From the NCBI RefSeq assembly GCF_004320525.1, contig NZ_SIHX01000009.1, positions 168,880 through 232,879 on the forward strand: a DNA stretch of 64,000 nt. Reading direction: 5' to 3'. Of this stretch, positions 58,066 through 64,000 are shown one piece after another. A model generated the notes under the pieces. The model made no database searches and was not told the DNA's origin. It saw only the letters and a list, made by a program, of their open reading frames with translations. The stretch is from Arthrobacter sp. S39 (GTDB lineage: Bacteria; Actinomycetota; Actinomycetes; Actinomycetales; Micrococcaceae). Numbering within the stretch: the first letter of the stretch is position 1; every line of letters begins with the position of its first letter. Both the position numbers and the translations under genes were made by a program.

Positions 58066-58538
58066 TGGCGCGCGGCAAAGGCAAAGGTAAGTTCGCCAAT
58101 CCGGGGCACGCCCCCAGTAAAAACGGGAAGACCGTACCCCAGAGTGCGCCGAAGCCCCCAGCCATTAATGAAATGCCTTTTTCTTATAGGGCTAACTTCA
58201 TCGATGCCGAGTACGAAGGACTGTGGGACTGGCACCTGACCGCAGAAGAGTCGCGCTCCTTGCTACAGTTCCTTTGCGCAATGGACGGCAAGACGTGGGG
58301 AACCATCAAGTCTGAGACGGCGGGACCGAAAGGTGCAGCTAGAGCGCACTGGCAAGACGTTAGTGACCTAGTGAAAGATGCCCAGAACCGCCTTGTGGAG
58401 ATCGGTCACGGCGACCTGACTCAGATTTACCGATTCCGCCTAAGCCGAAAAGAACGGCTTTGGGGAACTCTCAACAATGGCGTATTTGAAATGCTCTGGT
58501 GGGACCGTAAGCACGCCGTTCTTGAAGGTGATAACTAG
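58065..58538 (+). CDS. Putative toxin partner of DUF4065 protein
   Basis: The 157-residue protein has a Lys/Gly-rich N-terminal tail (residues 1-35) and then a globular domain with 'LWDWHLTAEESRSLLQFLCA', 'TWGTIKSETAGPKGAARAHW' and 'FRLSRKERLWGTLNNGVFEM' followed by 'LWWDRKHAVLE'. The last part (R-x-WG...LWWDxxHxV) resembles small proteins often paired with antitoxins. I do not recognise a named toxin family, and its active site is not obvious. The GTG start overlaps the antitoxin stop by one base. Confidence 0.6.
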   Translation: MARGKGKGKFANPGHAPSKNGKTVPQSAPKPPAINEMPFSYRANFIDAEYEGLWDWHLTAEESRSLLQFLCAMDGKTWGTIKSETAGPKGAARAHWQDVSDLVKDAQNRLVEIGHGDLTQIYRFRLSRKERLWGTLNNGVFEMLWWDRKHAVLEGDN

Positions 58539-58633
58539 CGTCCTCTTTGGGCACGCCGCGTGGGCCAGCCGCCGTTGCCGTCAGATTAATCTCGCACTGA
58601 CTGCAACGGCTCCGCTAGCCTTCGCAGGATCAA

Positions 58634-58708
58634 GGCTTGGGGAATAGCGTTGCTGTACGGCAACGTCTTCAAGCCCTGAGACAGCCTGCCCTAGTGGCGG
58701 GTTGTCTC
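58634..58708 (+). ncRNA. Possible structured RNA or double terminator after the toxin gene
   Basis: GGCTTG (58634-58639) pairs with CAAGCC (58670-58675), enclosing a second stem CGTTGC/GCAACG (58648-58653/58660-58665). Another stem, GAGACAGCCTGCC to GGCGGGTTGTCTC (58678-58708), follows directly. Two stacked structures in 75 bases could be a small RNA or a compound terminator. The rest of 58539-58888 shows no gene. Confidence 0.4.
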
Positions 58709-58888
58709 TCATTTAACGACCACAGCCCTTGCTCCGAAGGCACGCTGAGAGGCTCTGCACCACCAATTAGCCCGTCATGACTACGCGGTGATACGCATGT
58801 CGCGGTTCCGGGTAGTTCTCAGACTGAGGTATTGTAAATCTCGTTGTTTCAACAGGGATTAGTGACCAATTTATTGGCTAGTCCCAAT

Positions 58889-58962
58889 GCGGCTGTAGCA
58901 CAATGGCAGTGCGTCTGCTTCCCAAGCAGATGACGCGGGTTCGATTCCCGTCAGCCGCTCCA
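58889..58962 (+). tRNA. tRNA-Gly (anticodon CCC), CCA encoded
   Basis: A seven-base acceptor stem GCGGCTG/CAGCCGC (58889-58895 with 58952-58958), a TCTGC/GCAGA anticodon stem with loop TTCCCAA giving anticodon CCC, and GGTTCGATTCC in the T arm define a complete tRNA. A T discriminator and an encoded CCA (58960-58962) follow. It reads glycine codon GGG. It lies at the right edge of the AT-richer region, a common place for integrated DNA to end, although no repeat of its 3' end was found at the left edge. Confidence 0.95.
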
Positions 58963-58999
58963 CTTCACCGATCCGCACATACCGCGCACGACGCCGGAA

Positions 59000-59377
59000 C
59001 TAGCCTTTCTTCCCCAGCCTCACCTGGCGCTCCAGCGCCTTCTTCAGCGCCGCCAGCCGGGCCGCCTCCTGTTTCCGGTAGGCACCCTCCCTTGCCCTGC
59101 AAAACATGCCCCCGAGCCCCTTCGGGGCATACTGCGCCGTGACGGTCATGCGCGTGCTGTCCGCCACCGGATACACCACGTAGGAGCAGGTGAGGGTTTC
59201 GGTACGGCTCTCCAGGTACTCCGTCCAGGACCGGTCCGGCACCAGATCGTTAAAGCGGGGCACCTGGTCCTCCTGGCCCGGCACCGCCGAACGCGCCTGC
59301 GTGTCGACGCAGAATGCGTAAACTTCCGGCCGTCCGCAGGGGATCAGGACGGTGCTGTGGATCTCGATGGTTCCCAT
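59000..59377 (-). CDS. SRPBCC-family protein
   Basis: The 125-residue protein from ATG 59377 contains 'VLIPCGRPEVYAFCVDTQAR', 'DRSWTEYLESRTETLTCSYV' and 'RMTVTAQYAPKGLGGMFCRA', a shorter START/Bet-v1-like fold with the PKGxxG turn also seen in the gene at 54.8 kb. It might bind a hydrophobic ligand; no enzyme motif is visible. The basic C-terminal tail ('AALKKALERQVRLGKKG') is helix-like. Confidence 0.75.
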   Translation of the reverse strand: MGTIEIHSTVLIPCGRPEVYAFCVDTQARSAVPGQEDQVPRFNDLVPDRSWTEYLESRTETLTCSYVVYPVADSTRMTVTAQYAPKGLGGMFCRAREGAYRKQEAARLAALKKALERQVRLGKKG

Positions 59378-59577
59378 GGTGCTGTTCCCGTGATTCCGCA
59401 AGGCCTGCCCGGCGCAGTGCCCAGAGCGTCATTTTCACACCGGGAACCTGCCGGCACCGGCACCGCCGCGCCCGGCGGCGCCCACCGGCTCCGTCCCGCA
59501 GCCGCCCCCGGCCCGTTAGGTACTGCCGTGTATCGTCAGAAGTCAGGAACCTCTTCGGTTCCGCTACAGGAGCAAAC

Positions 59578-59718
59578 ATGGCTGACAAGTCCCCGCGTCA
59601 AGCAGCATCCAAAAAAGCCGGAAAGTCCATCAAGGAAAAGCGCGCCGACAAGCGCGCAGCCGCAGCGCCGGCAAGCTCCCTGGACATCACGTCCAGCAAG
59701 GCCGCCAAAAAGAAGTGA
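59578..59718 (+). CDS. Small basic protein (46 residues)
   Basis: ACAGGAGCAAAC precedes an ATG encoding 'MADKSPRQAASKKAGKSIKE', then 'KRADKRAAAAPASSL' and a Lys-rich C-terminus, with about one quarter Lys/Arg. Its TGA overlaps the GTG of the next gene (GTGA), strong evidence that it is translated. Such tiny basic proteins are likely nucleic-acid or ribosome associated, but no function is assigned. Confidence 0.75.
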   Translation: MADKSPRQAASKKAGKSIKEKRADKRAAAAPASSLDITSSKAAKKK

Positions 59719-60869
59719 GTGGCAGACAGACCCAGCTGAGCCTGGGAGTCCTGGCGTCCACACGGAAACCGGACGAGCGCCGCCTTCCCATCCACCCCCT
59801 GCACTTCGAGCGCATCGCCCCGGAAGTGCGCGAACGCATCATCCTGGAGCAGGGCTACGGCGAGCGCTTCGGCGTCTCGGATGACCATCTCTCCACCCTT
59901 GTGGGGAAAATGGCCACCAAGGAAGCGCTGCTGGCGGAGGCCGACGTCGTACTCCTGCCCAAACCGCAGCCGGAAGACCTCGCGGAACTGCGCGACGGCC
60001 AGGTCCTCTGGGGCTGGCCGCACTGCGTCCAGGACCGCGCCATCACCCAGCTGGCCATCGACAAGAAGCTCACGCTGATTGCGTTCGAGGCCATGAACCA
60101 CTGGGCCAGCGACGGCGGCTTCGGCCTGCACGTGTTCCACAAGAACAATGAGCTGGCCGGGTACTGCTCGGTCCTGCACGCCCTCGCGCTGACCGGCTCA
60201 ACCGGCGATTACGGGCGGCGCCTCAGCGCCGTCGTGATTGGCTTCGGTGCCACCGCCCGTGGCGCGGTGACTGCGCTGAATGCCCACGGCATCCACGACG
60301 TCCAGGTGCTGACCAACCGCGGGGTCGCCGCGGTGGGCGCCCCGATCCACTCGGTCAACATCGTGCAGTTTGATCACGACGCCGAAGCCCCCTTCCTGAG
60401 CCAGGTCATCACCGAGCGGGGCCGGGTTCCGCTGGCGCCGTTCCTGGCCGAAAGCGACATCGTGGTCAACTGCACGCTGCAGGATCCGAACAATCCGCTC
60501 ACCTACCTGCGGACCGAGGACCTGGCGGCGTTCAGCCCGGGCAGCCTGATTGTCGACGTGTCCTGCGACGAGGGCATGGGCTTCAGCTGGGCCCGGTCCA
60601 CCACGTTCGCCGAGCCGATGTTCACCATGGGCGACCACATCAACTACTACGCGGTGGACCACAGCCCCTCCTACCTCTGGAATTCATCCAGCTGGGAGAT
60701 CAGCCAGGCCGTGCTGCCTTTCCTGGAGACGGTCATTGGCGGCCCGGAAGAGTGGGACGCGAACGAAACCATCTCCCGGGCCATCGAGATCCGCGACGGT
60801 GTGGTCCTGAACAAGGACGTCCTGGAGTTCCAGCAGCGCCAGGCGGAGTACCCGCACCTGGCCGTTTAG
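59715..60869 (+). CDS. Alanine-dehydrogenase/PNT-fold enzyme, N5-(carboxyethyl)ornithine-synthase-like
   Basis: The 384-residue protein has an N-terminal 'LGVLASTRKPDERRLPIHPL' with the conserved Arg-Arg-Lys-type site of the alanine dehydrogenase/saccharopine dehydrogenase group, followed by 'ADVVLLPKPQPEDLAELRDG'. The NAD-binding stretch is 'LSAVVIGFGATARGAVTALN', and 'SWARSTTFAEPMFTMGDHIN' lies near the C-terminus. It resembles enzymes condensing pyruvate with ornithine or lysine. It has a GTG start overlapping the small basic gene. The substrate assignment is tentative. Confidence 0.75.
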   Translation: MSGRQTQLSLGVLASTRKPDERRLPIHPLHFERIAPEVRERIILEQGYGERFGVSDDHLSTLVGKMATKEALLAEADVVLLPKPQPEDLAELRDGQVLWGWPHCVQDRAITQLAIDKKLTLIAFEAMNHWASDGGFGLHVFHKNNELAGYCSVLHALALTGSTGDYGRRLSAVVIGFGATARGAVTALNAHGIHDVQVLTNRGVAAVGAPIHSVNIVQFDHDAEAPFLSQVITERGRVPLAPFLAESDIVVNCTLQDPNNPLTYLRTEDLAAFSPGSLIVDVSCDEGMGFSWARSTTFAEPMFTMGDHINYYAVDHSPSYLWNSSSWEISQAVLPFLETVIGGPEEWDANETISRAIEIRDGVVLNKDVLEFQQRQAEYPHLAV

Positions 60870-60908
60870 GATCCAGGCAATTTAGCGGGCCAGCCTAACG
60901 GGCCCCGC

Positions 60909-62276
60909 TTAGGCCGCCGCCGGCCGGTTGACGATCCGCACCGGGTGGCGGCGGTCCTTCAGGTCCACCCTGAGCTTCAGCGCCCCCTTGCGGGCAAGGA
61001 CGACGCCGACTGTCAGCGCCGCGAGCGCCGGCACCCCGCCGGAGACGAGCAGCGCCACGTGCGGGTCCACGTGTTCGGCGATCCAGCCGAGCATGGGGCC
61101 GCCGATGGCCTGGCCGCCGATCAGCACCATGATGTACAGGCTCATCACGCGGCCACGGATGCCCATGTTGGAGCTGATCTGGACCAGCTGGTTCGATCCG
61201 GTAAGGAACATCAGGCACCAGAAGCCGGACAGGACCATCACCACGCTGAACCACAGCATGGACGGCGCGAAAGCGGCCAGGCACAGCATCAGGCCGTACA
61301 TCCCGGCGCAGAACACCACCGAGCGGAGCCGCAGCTGCCGGCGCCTGGTGGACGCGACGGCACCGCAGAGTGCGCCGAGTGCGACCAAGGCGTTCAGCAG
61401 GCCGTAGCCGCCTGCACCGACGTCGAACACGTGGTCCGCGAAGGCTGCCAGCAGCACCGGCAGGCTCATGGCGAAGACCGCGATGAACCCGGCCATCAGC
61501 CATGGCCAGTAGATGGTCGGCTTGCTCAGGGCGTACTGCAGCCCCTCGCGCAGCATGCCCTTTTTCTTGGGCGCCGGGGTGCTGACGAACAGCTGGTCCT
61601 TCCGCAGGAGCAGCAGCATGGCGACAGTTGAGCAGCAGGCCAGCGCATTCGCGGCGAAGGCCCACCCGGCACCGACGGCGGTGAGCATCAGGCCGGCAAG
61701 CGCCGGGCCGATCAGCCCGCCCAGCTGGAAGGTGGTGGAGTTAACGCTGATGGCGTTCCGGAGATACTTCGGGCCCACCAGCTCATTGACGAAGACCTGC
61801 CGCGCGGGCTGGTCCAGCACGGTGACCAGGCCCAGCACCAGGGCGATGACGTAGACGTGCCAGACCTGCACCGCGCCCGTGAGGGCCAGGACGGCGAGAG
61901 CCGCGGCGAGGACCCCGGCCATGCACTGGCAGACAATGAGAATCTTCCGCTTGGCGAAACGGTCCGCCATCATGCCGCCCCACGGGCCCAGGAGGAGCGA
62001 AGGCATGAACTGCAGCGCCACGGTGATGCCCACGGCGGTCACCGAGCCGGACAGTTCCAGGACCATCCAGTCCTGGGCAATCCGCTGCATCCAGATGGCG
62101 ATCACCGCCACAAAATGGCCGATGGCGAAGATGCGGAAGTTGGGCACCTTCAGGGAGATGAACGTGTGCTTCCAGGGGAGTCGTTCACTGACGACGGCGA
62201 TGGGCTGGGTTTCGGAACTGGCGGAGTCGATGACGGGCTGGCTGACGGTTGCCGACGATGGCGGTGGGGGTGCCAC
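60909..62276 (-). CDS. MFS exporter (DHA3/EntS-like)
   Basis: The 455-residue, 12-helix protein contains 'QRIAQDWMVLELSGSVTAVG', 'GPWGGMMADRFAKRKILIVC' (the MFS loop motif), 'DQPARQVFVNELVGPKYLRN' and 'LTGSNQLVQISSNMGIRGRV', typical of DHA3 transporters that export drugs or siderophores. It has a GTG start with GAGGA upstream. It is divergent from a LysR gene, which probably controls it through the GTTAT-N7-ATAAC site between them. Confidence 0.9.
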   Translation of the reverse strand: MAPPPPSSATVSQPVIDSASSETQPIAVVSERLPWKHTFISLKVPNFRIFAIGHFVAVIAIWMQRIAQDWMVLELSGSVTAVGITVALQFMPSLLLGPWGGMMADRFAKRKILIVCQCMAGVLAAALAVLALTGAVQVWHVYVIALVLGLVTVLDQPARQVFVNELVGPKYLRNAISVNSTTFQLGGLIGPALAGLMLTAVGAGWAFAANALACCSTVAMLLLLRKDQLFVSTPAPKKKGMLREGLQYALSKPTIYWPWLMAGFIAVFAMSLPVLLAAFADHVFDVGAGGYGLLNALVALGALCGAVASTRRRQLRLRSVVFCAGMYGLMLCLAAFAPSMLWFSVVMVLSGFWCLMFLTGSNQLVQISSNMGIRGRVMSLYIMVLIGGQAIGGPMLGWIAEHVDPHVALLVSGGVPALAALTVGVVLARKGALKLRVDLKDRRHPVRIVNRPAAA

Positions 62277-62348
62277 AGGGGTGTCCTCAAGTAAACGGGC
62301 GGGATGGGATGCCCTTAACGCTAGGCTGACAACGCATGATTATGTAGG

Positions 62349-62365
62349 GTTATTGTGTCTATAAC
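62349..62365. promoter_or_regulatory. LysR-type binding site
   Basis: GTTAT-N7-ATAAC (62349-62365) is an inverted repeat containing the T-N11-A LysR box, in the gap between the divergent MFS and lysR genes. Confidence 0.6.
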
Positions 62366-62458
62366 TCGCATTGCGGAACGTAATGGTCCTGCCCTGGGCC
62401 CGCTTCAGGCGGCCCGGACAAGCTGCCCGCACCAGCCAGCCAGCCAAGGGAGCCACCC

Positions 62459-63313
62459 GTGTTCGAACCCGCCCAGCTCCGCTCCTTCCTCGCCGTGGCG
62501 GAGACGCTCAGTTTCACCAAGGCGGCAGAACGGCTGGGGCTCGCGCAGCCCACCGTCAGCCAGCACGTGCGGAAACTGGAAGCAGCCGCCAAGCGCGTCC
62601 TGGTCACGAGGGACACCCGCGACGTCCGGCTGACAGACAACGGGGATGCCATGGCCGGGTTCGCCCGCACCATCCTCTCCGCCCACGATGCCGCCTCACG
62701 CTACTTCTCCGGCTCCGCCATGCGCGGCCGGCTGCGTTTCGGCACCGCCGACGACCTCGCCATCACGGGCCTGCCCCGGATCCTTCGCGAGTTCCGCCAG
62801 ATCTACCCCCAGATCAACCTCGAACTCACCGTCGGCCAGAGCGACCAGCTGTACAAAAGGCTCAACGCCGGCCAGCTGGACCTGGTGTTCGTGAAGTGGG
62901 TGGCCGGAGCCAAGGACGGCACGGTGGTGCAGCATGATTCCTTCTCCTGGGTGGGGCTGGAACAGACGTCGCTGGAGCCCGGAAATCCGGTGCCGCTGAT
63001 CGCGTACCCCTCCCCCAGCCTCAGCCGGAAACTGGCCATCGACGCCCTGGAATCCCACGGCCGGACCTGGCGGATCACGTGCACCACCCGGCAGATCAGC
63101 GGCGTGCTGGCCGCGGTCAGGGCCGGGATCGGCGTCGCCGTAATGCCGTCGTCGCTGGTCCCGGAGGACCTGAAAATCATCACCCGGCGCTTCGACCTCC
63201 CGCCGGTGGGGGACGTCGATTTCACCCTGATCCGCAACCCGCTGGCCAACGCCGAAGTCATCGACGCACTGACCCAGGCCATCGTCGGAAGGACCCTGAA
63301 AAAGTCGGCCTAG
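62459..63313 (+). CDS. LysR-family transcriptional regulator
   Basis: The 284-residue protein starts 'MFEPAQLRSFLAVAETLSFT', then 'AERLGLAQPTVSQHVRKLEA', the HTH recognition helix, and a normal substrate-binding domain with 'GRLRFGTADDLAITGLPRIL'. It would regulate itself and the divergent MFS exporter. It has a GTG start. The inducer is unknown. Confidence 0.9.
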   Translation: MFEPAQLRSFLAVAETLSFTKAAERLGLAQPTVSQHVRKLEAAAKRVLVTRDTRDVRLTDNGDAMAGFARTILSAHDAASRYFSGSAMRGRLRFGTADDLAITGLPRILREFRQIYPQINLELTVGQSDQLYKRLNAGQLDLVFVKWVAGAKDGTVVQHDSFSWVGLEQTSLEPGNPVPLIAYPSPSLSRKLAIDALESHGRTWRITCTTRQISGVLAAVRAGIGVAVMPSSLVPEDLKIITRRFDLPPVGDVDFTLIRNPLANAEVIDALTQAIVGRTLKKSA

Positions 63314-63488
63314 GGCGTCCCGGCGCCTCCCCAATCCGAGCGTCAGGGCGGTGCCTTCGCCAAAAACCATTGATGCCGAAGCCCGCATCGCCTATGCTGG
63401 ATTCCCATGGGTCAAGCAGAGGCCGGTTTTGACACAACGAGCGCGCGCCTGCAACCCATGGGCCGGTCGCGCTCGGGATAGGCAGCCA

Positions 63489-63803
63489 ATGAAGACAGCC
63501 AGTAACTCCCATCTCCACTCAGCACCACCACGTCCGCACACCGCACGGCCACAGGTCTCACACCATTCCCATTTTGGGGCAGGAATGCCCACGGCCGAGT
63601 CCGAGTACGTCGGCAAGCCCACCTGTGACAACTGCGGCACGGACGAATTCATCTATCTGGAGTCGTACATTCCTCCGGTTTACCGGCGTGACGGGGCGGT
63701 CAGGACACTGGGCGAAGTCGCCTACACCTGCACCCGTTGCGAACAGTTCTCCGCCCACAGCGTTCCCGCGTCGTGGACTCCCCCGGGCTGGTACCTGGGC
63801 TAA
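63489..63803 (+). CDS. Zinc-ribbon protein with divergent N-terminal tail
   Basis: The 104-residue protein has two CxxC pairs, 'TCDNCGTDEFIYLESYI' and 'YTCTRCEQFSAHSVPASW', ending 'TPPGWYLG'. The first 33 residues are low-complexity (His/Ser/Pro-rich) and unlike the rest. An ATG at 63585 would give the ribbon alone, so the start is uncertain. It resembles the ribbon at 16.7 kb. The function is unknown; DNA- or RNA-binding is a guess. Confidence 0.65.
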   Translation: MKTASNSHLHSAPPRPHTARPQVSHHSHFGAGMPTAESEYVGKPTCDNCGTDEFIYLESYIPPVYRRDGAVRTLGEVAYTCTRCEQFSAHSVPASWTPPGWYLG

Positions 63804-63907
63804 CTTCCAAGGTCTTAGGGCTCGCACCACACGCAGCCGACCCCCTACTACAGCGAAAGGCCCGGCGGCCACCCTTGGATTCTAGGGGTCGTTGCAACAC
63901 CTGTTGG

Positions 63908-64000
63908 TTAGGTGGTTAGTAGTAAATCACGTAAACGCTCGGCTGGAGTTTTCCAGCCGAGCGTTTTGCGTGGGCGTCCGTTGAGTTCCTGCGCGACGTG
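63908..64000 (-). CDS. IS30-family transposase, C-terminal end only
   Basis: The 30 visible residues read 'VAQELNGRPRKTLGWKTPAE' followed by 'RLRDLLLTT', the distinctive C-terminus of IS30 transposases (LNxRPRKxLGxxTPxE). The 5' part is beyond the window. A 15-bp perfect hairpin lies within this coding end. Confidence 0.9.
   Translation of the reverse strand, partial: HVAQELNGRPRKTLGWKTPAERLRDLLLTT
63933..63966 (+). terminator. Hairpin with T-run inside the transposase 3' end
   Basis: AAACGCTCGGCTGGA and TCCAGCCGAGCGTTT (63933-63947 and 63952-63966) are perfect 15-bp arms around GTTT, followed by a T. On the plus strand this is a good intrinsic terminator facing transcription that enters the element from the left. 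Confidence 0.65.

Larger units (their letters stand above)
63886..64000. mobile_element. End of an IS30-family insertion sequence
   Basis: A transposase C-terminus on the minus strand is followed by GGTGTTGCAACGACCCC (63884-63900 in reverse), the likely terminal inverted repeat. The element continues past the right edge of the window. The outer boundary (about 63886) is approximate because the other end cannot be seen. Confidence 0.7.

Noticed and set aside
58889..58962. tRNA-Gly as integration (att) site of the accessory region
   Set aside because: No copy of the tRNA 3' end was found at the left edge, no integrase is present, and integrated elements usually lie on the 3' side of the tRNA.
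1..64000. CRISPR arrays, prophage blocks and rRNA genes
   Set aside because: No regularly spaced short direct repeats, no phage structural gene runs and no rRNA-like stretches were seen.

Overview
The window is GC-rich, densely coded DNA from an actinobacterium. The gene content points to the Micrococcaceae, most likely an Arthrobacter or Pseudarthrobacter-like soil organism. Pointers are a SAM-IV riboswitch before a metZ operon, a DUF4235 protein, a fused MnhA-MnhB Mrp antiporter, an HTH-MurA fusion, UMF1-type MFS and many GTG starts and ATGA overlaps. It reads as an ordinary chromosome segment except for an AT-richer accessory patch at about 55.4-58.9 kb and the end of an IS30-type element at the right edge.

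Layout. 0-5.4 kb: end of a sugar-nucleotide epimerase-like gene, a divergent MMPL exporter/MarR pair sharing a palindromic operator, a methyltransferase, and a VapBC-type toxin-antitoxin pair with an inverted repeat abutting the antitoxin ATG. 5.4-11.4 kb: LysE-type exporter, low-molecular-weight phosphatase overlapping a P-loop kinase-PabB fusion, cardiolipin synthase, and PabC; PabB and PabC give a folate-precursor locus. 11.4-17 kb: a cupin gene broken by one in-frame TAG, an alcohol dehydrogenase, a GH43 glycosidase, a TetR regulator and small orphan proteins. 17-24 kb: an exported RidA-like protein downstream of a Tat-exported flavin amine oxidase, a thiolase, a GH26-like/OpgC fusion and a lipoprotein. 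24-26.2 kb: SAM-IV riboswitch, DUF1737, rhodanese and metZ, a sulfur/methionine operon. 26-31 kb: several intergenic palindromic repeats around a LysG/LysE amino-acid export pair and a YbdK-type ligase. 31-38 kb: HTH-MurA, secreted GH25-like protein, orphan sugar-binding lipoprotein, and a TPP-riboswitch-controlled YkoE-YkoD-YkoC thiamine-precursor ECF transporter. 38.8-48 kb: large glycosidase under a promoter with a LacI-like site, then a complete mnhACDEFG Na+/H+ antiporter operon. 48-55 kb: MFS, a KhtTU-like K+/H+ antiporter pair, a DUF559 nuclease-like gene bracketed by two copies of a 57-59 bp palindrome, dcd, and a secreted CAP/FG-GAP protein.

55.3-59 kb is the most unusual part. Between two SRPBCC genes sit tandem paralogues resembling HEPN/abortive-infection C-terminal proteins, a DUF4065 (Panacea) antitoxin overlapping a putative toxin, a structured non-coding stretch and tRNA-Gly(CCC). 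I read this as a small phage-defence cassette. 59.5-64 kb: a small basic protein overlapping a carboxyethylornithine-synthase-like gene, a divergent MFS/LysR pair, a zinc-ribbon protein and the 3' end of an IS30-family transposase.

A recurring theme is that palindromic elements lie directly on gene ends and often contain or touch the stop codon (13.1, 29.4, 30.9 and 51.3 kb). All assignments are by reading motifs; no database search was run.
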